From positions 1 through 64,000 of the forward strand of contig JBMNRC010000013.1 in the NCBI GenBank assembly GCA_050944455.1: a stretch of DNA of 64,000 nucleotides. Direction: 5' to 3'. The DNA is from Anthropogastromicrobium sp050944455 (lineage in GTDB: Bacteria; Bacillota; Clostridia; Lachnospirales; Lachnospiraceae). Shown here piece by piece: positions 50,605 to 59,077 of the stretch. Both the position numbers and the translations under genes were made by a program. The first letter of the stretch is position 1; every line of letters begins with the position of its first letter. Under the pieces are notes generated by a model that worked only from the letters and a program-made list of their open reading frames with translations, had not been told where the DNA came from and searched no databases.

Positions 50605-52173
50605 TCATTCCGCTCCTCTCAGTGACGGGTTGAACGCGTCGCGCAGGCCGTTTCCGAACAGGTTGAAGCTGATCTCCAGAAGGGAGATGAAAATCGCCGG
50701 GAACAGGATAATGTGCGGATACGTGGAAAGATAGCCCTGTCCGTTGGACAGCATGGTACCGATGCTGGTGAGGGAGGACGTTTCCAGGTCGATGATGTGC
50801 AGGTAGCTTAAGATGGACTCGGAGAAGATGACTCCCGGGATAGTCAGAATCGATCTCGTGATGATGGTGCCCAGCGAGTTCGGGAAAATATGCTTGAAAA
50901 TCAGGCGCCGGTCGCTCGCGCCGAGGGTTCTCGCCGCAAGGACATACTCCTGCCCTTTGAACCGGTAGAACTGCATTCGGACGGTCGAGGCGATGGACAC
51001 CCAGCCTGTCAGGACGAAAGCGAACAGAAGGCTTCCGAGGACGCCGACCTTGTCCGCCAGGTGCAGCTGGAACAGCGTCGCCACAACGATGAACGGCACC
51101 GAATACAGGATATCGCTGATACGCTCCATGACCAGGTCGACGGTACCGCCGTAGTAGCCCTCGATGGAGCCGTAGATGATTCCGATGAAGAAGTTGATGA
51201 ACGACACGGAGAACGCCAGCAGGAAGGAAAGGCGCGCGCCGGCGGCAAGGCAGGTGAAGATATCCTGGCCGTATACGTTGGTGCCGAAATAGAACACGGG
51301 CTCCATGCCGTCATGCATGTACAGGAAGTACTCGTAATAGTTGACGCGCACTTTCACGCCGGACTGGTTGCGGACCGCGTAGGTATACCACGTGTTCCCG
51401 TCCTCCCCGCCGTCGTCGCCCGCGATGCGCAGGCTGTCGTAGCCGGCCGCGTTCGGATCGTCGGAGGTGATGTAGTTGGGGATATAGTTCCCGTCCTCGT
51501 CGTAGACCGCGAGGCCGTTGGTTTCCTTGGACTCGTCCGCGAGCTTGTACCAGAAGTTCGCGCCGCCGTTGGCCATCACGAAGGTGGTGCTGTAGGTCTG
51601 CGGCATCGGGTAGATGACCTGGCGCCCCGTCTCATTCTGATATTCCTGCAGGGCCTCGTACTCCGAATTGCTCAGGGAGGCGAAGATATAGCCGACCTTC
51701 GCGTAGGAGTCGGAGCGCACCTTGTACATGGTGGCTCCGGTGGAATCCTCAAAAGTGCTGTAAACTTTTTTGATGGCGCTGTATCCGGATTCCTGCCCGA
51801 TCGAGTTGAGGTAATCGTAGCCGGCCTGCGTCTCCGTCGAGTTGGAGCAGCCGTCCCAGAAATCAATGCCAAGGCTGGAGCAGACCGGGAGTTTGGGCAG
51901 CACTGTCTTGTAGTAGCTGTCGCGGAAACCCACGGTGTACGGCGATATGAACGGCACGACAATCGCGAAAGCCAGCAGAAGCAGGATCAGGACGAACGCT
52001 ACCACCGCGCTCGCGTCTTTGCGGAAGCGCATCCAGGCGTCCTGGAAGTAGCCGATCGGCTTGGTTTCAAAGCGGACGTCGTGCAGTTTCTTATCCGCCT
52101 GGACAAACGTAAATTTCTCCGCGGGAATTGAATCGAGTTCCCTCATCTCTTTATCTGTCGTTACTGTGCTCAT
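50605..52173 (-). CDS. oppC: OppC-type permease with enlarged extracytoplasmic loop
   Basis: This 522-residue permease has helix 1 at about 56-78. The OppC landmark FGTNVYGQDIF is at about 286-296, the EAA loop VLAARTLGASDRRLIFKHIFPNSLG near 411-435, and the final DAFNPSLRG. In usual OppC the landmark follows helix 1 closely; here ~205 residues (80-290) intervene. They are rich in Tyr, Ser, Asp and Gly, and placed outside the membrane by topology. The ATG at 52173 overlaps the oppB stop (ATGA). It pairs with OppB. The loop may contact the large OppA. Confidence 0.92.
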   Translation of the reverse strand: MSTVTTDKEMRELDSIPAEKFTFVQADKKLHDVRFETKPIGYFQDAWMRFRKDASAVVAFVLILLLLAFAIVVPFISPYTVGFRDSYYKTVLPKLPVCSSLGIDFWDGCSNSTETQAGYDYLNSIGQESGYSAIKKVYSTFEDSTGATMYKVRSDSYAKVGYIFASLSNSEYEALQEYQNETGRQVIYPMPQTYSTTFVMANGGANFWYKLADESKETNGLAVYDEDGNYIPNYITSDDPNAAGYDSLRIAGDDGGEDGNTWYTYAVRNQSGVKVRVNYYEYFLYMHDGMEPVFYFGTNVYGQDIFTCLAAGARLSFLLAFSVSFINFFIGIIYGSIEGYYGGTVDLVMERISDILYSVPFIVVATLFQLHLADKVGVLGSLLFAFVLTGWVSIASTVRMQFYRFKGQEYVLAARTLGASDRRLIFKHIFPNSLGTIITRSILTIPGVIFSESILSYLHIIDLETSSLTSIGTMLSNGQGYLSTYPHIILFPAIFISLLEISFNLFGNGLRDAFNPSLRGAE

Positions 52174-53129
52174 TTTCTGGACCCCATTCTGATTCTCGGA
52201 TCGATCAGCCCGTAGCTGATGTCAATGACAATGCCGGACGCAAGACTGATAAAGGTATAGAAGCAGGTCAGCGCCATGAAGAAGTTGTAGTCGCGCACAT
52301 TGATTGCCGCGACATAAAGGTTTCCGACTCCGGGGATCGCGAAGATGTTTTCAATGATCATCGAACCGCCGACAATGCCGATGAACTCGCCGATGATCAT
52401 CGGCAGAATGACAACCATGGCATTGCGGAGCGCGTGCCTGCGGATGGCCTGCGCGCGCGTCAGCCCCTTGGTGCGGGCCAGGAGCATGTAATCGCCGGTG
52501 AGCACTTCAGAAAGCTCCGCGCGGGTGTAGCGGGCAAGGCTCGCGACGACGCTGAATCCCAGCGAGATGATGGCCGGTATCATGGAGCGGAACATCTTGA
52601 AGGAGAACAGCGGAGCGGAATCCAGCGATTCCAGCGTGATGGAGAACCATCCGAGTTTGAAGCACAGGAAATACTGCACCAGGAAAGCGTAGACATAGCT
52701 CGGCACGGAAATGAATACCATGACCAGAGTGGAAATCAGGTGATCCTGCCACTTGTTTTTCTTCAGGGCCGCGTAGATGCCGAGGATCAGGCCCAGCGGA
52801 ATCGCGATGAGAATGGAATACAGGTTGACGAGGATGGTATAGGGAAGTTTCTGCGCCATGACCTCAGTCACGGAAAGAGCCTGGTACATCTGCTCGCCGA
52901 CGCCCCAGTCCCAGCGGGTGAAGACGGCCTTGAGGAACAGGAAATACTGTACCAGAAGCGGTTTGTTGTAGCCCATCTGTTCACGCTTTGCGTAAACCAG
53001 GTTGATATCTCTGCCCATCTCGCGGACTGCCGGAAGCGGCAGCAGCTTGATCAGGATAAAGCACATCGTCATGATGACGAACATGGTCAGAAACATCAGC
53101 AGAATTCTCTCGATGATATATTTTTTCAT
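52170..53129 (-). CDS. oppB: OppB-type peptide transporter permease
   Basis: This 319-residue permease has six predicted helices and the OppB order. A first helix is at 9-30 and the EAA loop is ARTKGLTRAQAIRRHALRNAMVVILP (near 222-247). It ends with NIFAIPGVGNLYVAAINVRDY and the YGLIDPRIRMG terminus. It is close to normal length, unlike its partners. The ATG at 53129 follows GGAGG. It lies ~330 nt after oppA across two stem-loops, so it may be transcribed by read-through at a lower level. Confidence 0.93.
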   Translation of the reverse strand: MKKYIIERILLMFLTMFVIMTMCFILIKLLPLPAVREMGRDINLVYAKREQMGYNKPLLVQYFLFLKAVFTRWDWGVGEQMYQALSVTEVMAQKLPYTILVNLYSILIAIPLGLILGIYAALKKNKWQDHLISTLVMVFISVPSYVYAFLVQYFLCFKLGWFSITLESLDSAPLFSFKMFRSMIPAIISLGFSVVASLARYTRAELSEVLTGDYMLLARTKGLTRAQAIRRHALRNAMVVILPMIIGEFIGIVGGSMIIENIFAIPGVGNLYVAAINVRDYNFFMALTCFYTFISLASGIVIDISYGLIDPRIRMGSRK

Positions 53130-53240
53130 GACACCTCCGAATACGGCTGCGCCGTCTCACACGGCGCTTACCCGCCTGCCGGGTCTGCTGTCCGCGGCGG
53201 ATTTTTATCGGCGCGTCCGCTGCCTGGAACGGACTGCGCA

Positions 53241-53302
53241 TAGAAAATCCTCTGCTGAAGGCGGGGGAGAACCTTCTCCTGCCTACAGCAGAAGATTTTC
53301 TA
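53241..53302. promoter_or_regulatory. Long near-perfect hairpin between oppA and oppB
   Basis: The left arm TAGAAAATCCTCTGCTG pairs with CAGCAGAAGATTTTCTA, and the inner part adds GC pairs, forming a ~62-nt hairpin. It lies in the intercistronic gap and may control processing or stability of the oppB-F message. Confidence 0.7.
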
Positions 53303-53346
53303 TTAAATTTACCGTTTTGTTCTACTACTGTCAATAGGACAGCAAA

Positions 53347-53404
53347 GAGCCGCGCTGCCCTCCCGCCCCCGCCGAAGCAGGGGCGGAAAGACAGCCCGCG
53401 GCTC
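53347..53404 (-). terminator. Stem-loop after oppA
   Basis: GAGCCGCG and CGCGGCTC-type arms (ends at 53347 and 53404) enclose a second GC-rich stem (CCGCCCC/GGGGCGG) with a TTCG-type loop. It is followed by TTTGCT on the minus strand. It probably terminates part of the transcripts after oppA. Confidence 0.7.
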
Positions 53405-53458
53405 ATTCCGCTGAATCCGATTCAGATAACTGCCGAAGCAGCTCTGCGTTTCTGATCA

Positions 53459-55972
53459 TCAATACTGAAGCGTGTTGTTTGCGATGTAATCCGCCCACGC
53501 GTCGTCAGTATAGTTGAAGGTTGTGAACTGGCATGTAGCCTCGCCGAATCCTACATTGGTAAGGTAGGTGTCAAGCGGATAGTTGACCTTCTGGGAGTGC
53601 AGGCTGGCGACATTTCTGTAGTACAGCGGAGTGGTCGCGAAGTAAGCCAGATAGCACTCTTCCATGTTCGCGTAGAACGCCGCTCTGGTGTCCATGTCGT
53701 AATCGTTGAACGCGCCGAGCGCGCTGTCCAGGCTGTCGACTTCCTGAGCGTTCGCCCAGAATGCCCAGTTCTGGAGAGTATCGGTGATATCGGTGCCGTC
53801 AACGTTCATCGTCAGGTTGACCGCGGAGGTATCGAAGCCGAGTTCCATCTGGTTGCCGGAGCCGTCGGAAGCGTCGCAGTAGCACATTGCGAGCATCTGG
53901 TAAGGAGCCATGTCGGCGCCGCCCCAGGTAGTGAAGATCATGTCAGTGCCGCCGGAGTACATGGTGTTGTAGTAGTCGGCGTCGACGGTCATGGTCAGGG
54001 AAACCTTGCCCTCGAAGCCGCTGCCCTTGCAGGCTTCCTGAAGCTGGGTGTTCAGGTAGTTGAACATCTGTACGTAGATATCGTCGGACTGGTATACGCG
54101 GAAGTCGATGGTGATATCGCTCGTTCCGTCGTAGATGCCGGCGGCGACAGCCTTGTCGTAAGCCTCAGCCATGAGCGCCTGCGCCTGTTCCATGTCGTAG
54201 CCGGTCATCGCGTTGTAAGCGTCGTCGACGGTCGCGTAATCGGTGCCCTCGCCCCAGGAGATGCCGTAGGTGTCAAGAAGAGCGATCTTTGCGGCCTCGC
54301 TGTCACGGTAGGTAGCGCCGGTGAACGGATCGTAGACGTACATGTAGTTGAGGATGCCGAAGCCGGCCGTACCAGCGGAGGTATAAGCCGTAGCGAACTC
54401 CTCGCGGTTGAGAGCCAGAGCGAACGCGTGGCGGAACTCGTCGATCACAAGAATCTGGGAGTTGGTGCCGTGCTCAAGCAGCTTGTCATAGTCAAGGTTG
54501 AAGGTAATCTTGGTGGTGTAGCTCTGCGGAGTGTAGAGGATGTAATCGGAGGAAGCGTAGGTCTCCATGTCATCCGACTCGAGGGACACGGTGTCAAGCT
54601 CGCCGCTGAGGAAGCTCATCAGAGCGGTCGCGTGCTCTTCGATTGCCTGAACCACAACGCGGTCAGCCTGATACTGTCCGAGGTGATTGCCGTCGGAGTA
54701 GCCGTACCAGCTGTCGTTGCGCTCGTAGGTGATCTGCTTGTCGAGTTCGTAGTAAGTCATCTTGTACGGGCCGTAAGCAATCGTGGTATCCAGGGATGTG
54801 CAGTAGTTGGTCGTAACGGTAGCTGCCTCATCCTCGGTTTCGACCTCGTTGCCGTCAGCGTCGTAGAAGGTCTTGCACTCTTCGTACAGCGGCTCGTAAA
54901 CCAGCCAGGTGGTGGCCAGGTTGTACGGAACGTAGAAGCTTGCCTGCTCGATCGTGTTCTCGAAAATCAGGTCGATAGTGTAGTCGTCGACCTTGACCAG
55001 TCCGACGTCCTCCCACGCGACGTCTTCGCCCATCGCCGCGGTGTAGCAGTAGGTGCTGCCGTAGGACTCGTACGGAGCGCCCGGAGCGAAATAGTTTTCG
55101 TACAGGTACTTGGCGGAAACCCAGGCCTCATCGGCGCTGCTGTCTTCCACCGCCAGGTCGCGGTACATGGTGTCATCGTCGATGGACACGTACTGCGGGC
55201 ACTCGTTGCCGTCGGCGTCGGTCATGCCTTCAAGGCCCCAGAATCCCCACATATCAATGTAGACGGTGTTGCCCGCGTCAACCTCTTCGCCGGCCGTGCC
55301 GGAGATCAGGGTGTACTGAAGCTGTCCGGCGTACAGATAGTTTTTCGCGTTGACAATCGCGAAATTGGCCTGATAGAAGCTGTCCGCGCGGCGGTTCATC
55401 ATCTTCGGGTTGAGCTGCTGCTGCATGGAATAGATGTAGCTGTCGGCGTTGATCGCCTCGCCGTTTTCCCAGGTAGCGTTCGGGTTCAGGGCGATGCGGA
55501 ATGCCTTTGCGGTGTCTCCCTCTTCCACGCCGTACTGCCCGACATACTGGTCGGTGACGTCCTCAGGAAGAGCGGCAGCCATCTCGCACTGGACCGAATA
55601 GCCGTCAAGACTGCTGTTCGGAACGAATCTGTAGAAGCCGACATCGATGTAATCCATGACGCTGCTGTCCTCGGAAGTTTCCCAGGAAAGCGGGTCCCAG
55701 TTGAGACCGGTGATTGCCGCCATGTAATTGTTGTAAGTGTAGTAGCCTTCGTCGGTGTAATCCTTGCCCTCCTCGCCGGCATACACGTCAGTGGTGACCG
55801 TGTCGCTGGAAGAGCTGTCAGCCTTGCCCGTTGTGACCGGCTGGCCGGTGTAGCTGCGCTCACCGGGGTCATAGCTGTCAGCCGGGGTGAAGTCAGAAGC
55901 GAATACTGCAGAAGAGCTTCCGATCACCATGGCAGACGCCAGCACCAGTGATGTAAGTTTTTTTAATCTCAT
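53459..55972 (-). CDS. oppA: Large OppA-type peptide-binding protein
   Basis: This 837-residue SBP is well above the usual 520-600 of the family. The SBP_bac_5 pattern is present (AFRIALNPNATWENGEAINADSYIYS; FRHAFALALNREEFATA; ITIDFRVYQSDD). The signal peptide MRLKKLTSLVLASAMVIGSSSAVFA ends at AVFA/SDF with no lipobox cysteine. The first ~100 mature residues are Ser/Asp/Tyr-rich. ATG 55972 follows AGGAGGG; the longer frame is rejected. It is first in the opp operon behind a consensus promoter. It should deliver peptides to OppBC. Its extra length may match the enlarged OppC loop (inference). Confidence 0.92.
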   Translation of the reverse strand: MRLKKLTSLVLASAMVIGSSSAVFASDFTPADSYDPGERSYTGQPVTTGKADSSSSDTVTTDVYAGEEGKDYTDEGYYTYNNYMAAITGLNWDPLSWETSEDSSVMDYIDVGFYRFVPNSSLDGYSVQCEMAAALPEDVTDQYVGQYGVEEGDTAKAFRIALNPNATWENGEAINADSYIYSMQQQLNPKMMNRRADSFYQANFAIVNAKNYLYAGQLQYTLISGTAGEEVDAGNTVYIDMWGFWGLEGMTDADGNECPQYVSIDDDTMYRDLAVEDSSADEAWVSAKYLYENYFAPGAPYESYGSTYCYTAAMGEDVAWEDVGLVKVDDYTIDLIFENTIEQASFYVPYNLATTWLVYEPLYEECKTFYDADGNEVETEDEAATVTTNYCTSLDTTIAYGPYKMTYYELDKQITYERNDSWYGYSDGNHLGQYQADRVVVQAIEEHATALMSFLSGELDTVSLESDDMETYASSDYILYTPQSYTTKITFNLDYDKLLEHGTNSQILVIDEFRHAFALALNREEFATAYTSAGTAGFGILNYMYVYDPFTGATYRDSEAAKIALLDTYGISWGEGTDYATVDDAYNAMTGYDMEQAQALMAEAYDKAVAAGIYDGTSDITIDFRVYQSDDIYVQMFNYLNTQLQEACKGSGFEGKVSLTMTVDADYYNTMYSGGTDMIFTTWGGADMAPYQMLAMCYCDASDGSGNQMELGFDTSAVNLTMNVDGTDITDTLQNWAFWANAQEVDSLDSALGAFNDYDMDTRAAFYANMEECYLAYFATTPLYYRNVASLHSQKVNYPLDTYLTNVGFGEATCQFTTFNYTDDAWADYIANNTLQY

Positions 55973-56026
55973 AGTAAACCCTCCTATGAAGTTGAACAGC
56001 CCAACGGCTGTTTGCAGTATAAAGAC

Positions 56027-56056
56027 ATTATATTTTTTCAGTGCGAGGCTTGTCAA
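56027..56056 (-). promoter_or_regulatory. Consensus promoter of the opp operon
   Basis: TTGACA (56051-56056), an 18-nt spacer and TATAAT (56027-56032) on the minus strand match the vegetative consensus exactly, with a ~48-nt leader to ATG 55972. It predicts strong constitutive expression. The remaining 56057-56359 shows no gene. Confidence 0.9.
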
Positions 56057-56359
56057 CTGGCGGCAGGTTAAATTTACTATGTTTTTATTGATGCAAAACG
56101 CTAATCTCTTTAATTTGGTAAAGTATTATCTCATTGAATTCCACAGGTTTGCGGACAATACCGGAAAAAAACAACCCGGTCCGTGCGGCCGCGTGCGCCG
56201 GATATGCGGAACTGACCGAAGGCACCCCGTGTCCGATGAATTTCCTGACATCGGCGTTCAGGCCGGTGAAAAAGAAAGCCGCGCCGCATGTCCGATGCAT
56301 TTTTTTGCAGCCGCAATCCCGAAACAGGCGTGCGGGACACGCGGCACCGAATCCGGGCT

Positions 56360-57091
56360 TTACGGCAGGTCGTGCCCGATCACGCTGGGCCGCACCTTTC
56401 CGATCGCGATATAGCCCCGAAGGATGCAGTCGATGTCCGAGCCCGGATCCGCGTGATCTGAAAACAGGCTGTCGGGCCGAAGGACAAAGGAGCCGTCCTC
56501 CCGGTCTTCCCGGATATAGTTATCCTCGTAGAACTGGGACTGCGACGGCTTCACGCCCCGGGCGATTCCCTTCACATCCTGCGCGGAACCCGCCGGGAAA
56601 TTGACGCTCCACACCGCGTCCGCGCTTCTGGGATAGGAAAGGAACTCCTCGATGATCTGTTTCAGATAGCTGTCGATGATTCTGAAATCATCGTCCCCCT
56701 TTTTGGAGAAGGCGAATGACGGGATGCCGAAGCGCAGCCCTTCCATTGCGGCGCCGATCGTGCCGGAATAAAGGTCGTCGAACCCCGCGTTCCATCCGTT
56801 GTTGATGCCGGAGAACACGACGTCGGGAAGGCTGCCGCCGCACAGATAGTGCACCGCCGCCTTGACGCAGTCCGCCGGCGTTCCGCCGACGCTCCACGCC
56901 TTCACATTCTCTGCCGGGAAATCGACGGGCTTTACCTCGATCGGGTCGAAAACGTGGATTCGCTGCGACATGGCGCTGCACTGGGAAGCCGGCGCGGCTA
57001 CCGTGACGCTGCCGTATTCCGCGGCGGCCTCGGCCAGCTTCACCAGGCCCGGCGATCTGATCCCGTCGTCATTCACTACCAGTATCTTCAT
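56360..57091 (-). CDS. surE: 5'/3'-nucleotidase SurE
   Basis: This 243-residue cytoplasmic phosphatase starts with the family hallmark MKILVVNDDGIRSPG, whose NDDG residues bind the catalytic metal. It continues with APASQCSAMSQRI, GTPADCVKAAV and FSGINNGWNAG. It removes phosphate from nucleoside monophosphates in stationary-phase salvage. ATG 57091 is chosen because it matches SurE N-termini exactly; AAGGAG lies ~13 bases upstream, and an ATG at 57124 is an alternative. It is downstream of a beta-CASP protein across a repeat region. The pairing may reflect RNA/nucleotide turnover, but this is speculative. Confidence 0.95.
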   Translation of the reverse strand: MKILVVNDDGIRSPGLVKLAEAAAEYGSVTVAAPASQCSAMSQRIHVFDPIEVKPVDFPAENVKAWSVGGTPADCVKAAVHYLCGGSLPDVVFSGINNGWNAGFDDLYSGTIGAAMEGLRFGIPSFAFSKKGDDDFRIIDSYLKQIIEEFLSYPRSADAVWSVNFPAGSAQDVKGIARGVKPSQSQFYEDNYIREDREDGSFVLRPDSLFSDHADPGSDIDCILRGYIAIGKVRPSVIGHDLP

Positions 57092-57137
57092 CTTTCTTTT
57101 GTGCTCCTTCTCCTGAATTTTCATAAGCCGGGCATGT

Positions 57138-57341
57138 CCGCGCCTGATCCCTGACGGCCGGTTTTCCCGGAACCGTCCCGCCGGCGGCTGATCTCTGACA
57201 GCTGCTTTCCCGGGCGGCCGCGCTCTGCCGCTGCGCCAGGCGTGTTTACCGTTGCCGGATGTACCGCCGGCTGATCTCTGACGGCCGTTTTCCCCGGCGC
57301 CTGAGGCCGGCCGGTTTTCCGCAGCCGGCCGCCTGATTACT
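57138..57341. repeat. Degenerate repeats seeded at the beta-CASP gene end
   Basis: Units built on CGGCTGATCTCTGAC followed by a GC-rich CGGCCG/TTTTCCCGG part recur near 57138, 57180 and 57262. The gene's own 3' end (57329-57341, CGCCTGATTACTG, containing the stop) resembles the start of the unit. The region between the two genes has no other feature. Confidence 0.55.
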
Positions 57342-58686
57342 GTTCTTCCGCTTCTTTCAGTTCCCCGTCCGACAGAGTATAAACCCTGCCTGGCTCCGGA
57401 AGCAGGCTGTTCCCGGAGTACGCCTCGGCCAGCCTTTCCGGGCTGAAGCTGTGGAGCGGAACCAGCGTCTTTGGATGGACCGTCTCCACCATATAGCGCA
57501 GGTGCCACGGATCCGAGTGGCCGCTCACCGCGCGGTAGTCATAGGGAATTCCCTGGGATTCCAGAAGCAGCTTGAGCTTCGCGTAGGACGGCATGTATTC
57601 GCCCAGCGGGGTTCCGTCCATGTGGATATAGCGCGAGATTTTCCCGCGATAATCAAACAGTTCCGCGGAGTGGACGTAATCCAGCTGCAGCACATAATGC
57701 TCCGGGTCAGCGGCGATCTGCGCCCCGGAAACAACGGCGCACCCAAAGCCGGCAAGCCTTTCGGCTTCTGCTGCCGGGGGCATCGTCTCTCCGTAAACCG
57801 ACGGATGGTCCTGCGGGAAGAACGCGCACAGGTAATCGGCCGCGGAAGACTCCAGCACCAGTTCCCTCCCGTTCTGCCTGACCGTCTCCGTCAGATGATG
57901 CAGGCGCTCCACGTTGCGGTTATAGGGATTGATAATAATCAGGCCCGGCTCCGTGCGTGTCAGTTCCGCGATCTCATCCTGAAGCGTGGATTCCGTGCGG
58001 ACTTCCTGCTCCTTGAGCGCGGACCAGTCCACCTCGGAAAAGCTGACGCTGACTCCCTCGGAAATCAGCACGTCGCACCCGGCCGCGGTGCGGGCGAATG
58101 CCTCCGTGACGTCCGGGTGGAAGCCGTGGAAGCGATAATCGCCGGTATAGGCCACCGTCCCGTCGGGCGTCGTGATCAGAAAACCGCAGGCTCCGACGAC
58201 GTCATGGTCCACCGGGACGCAGCGGATCACGATGTCTTCCACCGCCGCCTTCTGTCCCGGCTTCATGCCGATGCAGTTCGGATGCTCCGCCGGAGCGGAC
58301 TCCCCGCAGGCGGACAGCCTTCTGTACAGCGTCAGGCTGTCTTCGCTCATGTACACCGGGATGTCCGGCGCCAGCATTCCCATCCCGCCGCAGTGATCGA
58401 TATGCATGTGGGAAAGAAGCAGGAAATCCGTTTTCCCGCTTTTTCCGTACGGTTTGAGGCCTAGCGTTTCCGCCGCCTGTTCGCCGTATATCCCGTCCTG
58501 CGCGGGAAGAACGCCGAGGCGGACGCAGTCCGCGGCCTCCTTTCCCGGGCGCCTCTCCACGCAGTCGTCCATCCGGTTGGAGTTGGCAAAGCCAAAGTCA
58601 AACATGCATCTCGCGCGCTCTGTCTCTATCACGGCAAAAGTCCCGCCGATCTCACGGAGCCCCTGCAGAAATCTTATTTTTGTCAT
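57337..58686 (-). CDS. Metallo-beta-lactamase / beta-CASP protein (RNase J-like fold)
   Basis: This 449-residue protein has the metal-binding HMHIDHCGG motif (near 85), VDHD (near 150), a TGDYRFHG aspartate (near 186), an inserted beta-CASP-like segment, and an RMMBL-type end (SGHSDPWHLRYMVETVHPKTLVPLHSF). This is the order of RNase J and related nucleases, but sequence similarity to true RNase J is limited. The activity could be ribonuclease or another hydrolase. ATG 58686 (MTKIRFLQGL) has AGGAC upstream; the longer frame is rejected. It is followed by surE. Confidence 0.85.
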   Translation of the reverse strand: MTKIRFLQGLREIGGTFAVIETERARCMFDFGFANSNRMDDCVERRPGKEAADCVRLGVLPAQDGIYGEQAAETLGLKPYGKSGKTDFLLLSHMHIDHCGGMGMLAPDIPVYMSEDSLTLYRRLSACGESAPAEHPNCIGMKPGQKAAVEDIVIRCVPVDHDVVGACGFLITTPDGTVAYTGDYRFHGFHPDVTEAFARTAAGCDVLISEGVSVSFSEVDWSALKEQEVRTESTLQDEIAELTRTEPGLIIINPYNRNVERLHHLTETVRQNGRELVLESSAADYLCAFFPQDHPSVYGETMPPAAEAERLAGFGCAVVSGAQIAADPEHYVLQLDYVHSAELFDYRGKISRYIHMDGTPLGEYMPSYAKLKLLLESQGIPYDYRAVSGHSDPWHLRYMVETVHPKTLVPLHSFSPERLAEAYSGNSLLPEPGRVYTLSDGELKEAEEQ

Positions 58687-58988
58687 TCGTCCTGATCCAT
58701 CCTTTCGTCTTTCCGGCATCCGGCACGCTTACCGCCGGTCCTCCCCGGAAAGCAATTCAGTATAGCATATCTTTCCCGGAAATGTCGAAAATTCTTCTCT
58801 CAGCGCAAATACCGGCGGTCTCCGACGGGCAGAAGCTGCCGGCGCGGCCGGCCCGCGGCCATCTTTCAGAGACGGCCGGCAGACGCAAGTCTGCCAGAAG
58901 ACCCCAACGCGCCGGCGGCCGCCGGAGTCCGACCGGCCGCCAGCGCTGTCCGAAGGGTTCCGCGGCGACAGGCGCGGCCACAACAAAA

Positions 58989-59013
58989 GGGACCGCGGAA
59001 AACCCGCGGTCCC
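58989..59013 (-). terminator. Terminator of the SBP gene at 59078
   Basis: GGGACCGCGG (58989-58998) pairs with CCGCGGTCCC (59004-59013) and is followed on the minus strand by TTTTGTTG. The stretch 58687-58988 is GC-rich with no gene or promoter recognised. Confidence 0.85.
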
Positions 59014-59077
59014 CGGAAAAGTCCCTCAGGGGATCTGAAAATCCCGGCCGCCTCGCGGCGCGGTATTCCAGACCGGC

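Noticed and set aside
53597..55951. A 784-codon open frame opposite oppA
   Set aside because: The minus strand encodes a well-formed signal peptide and SBP pattern; the plus frame shows only complementary composition.
57092..57508. N-terminal extension of SurE
   Set aside because: The open frame runs through degenerate repeats and the end of the beta-CASP gene; SurE proteins begin at MKILVVNDDG.
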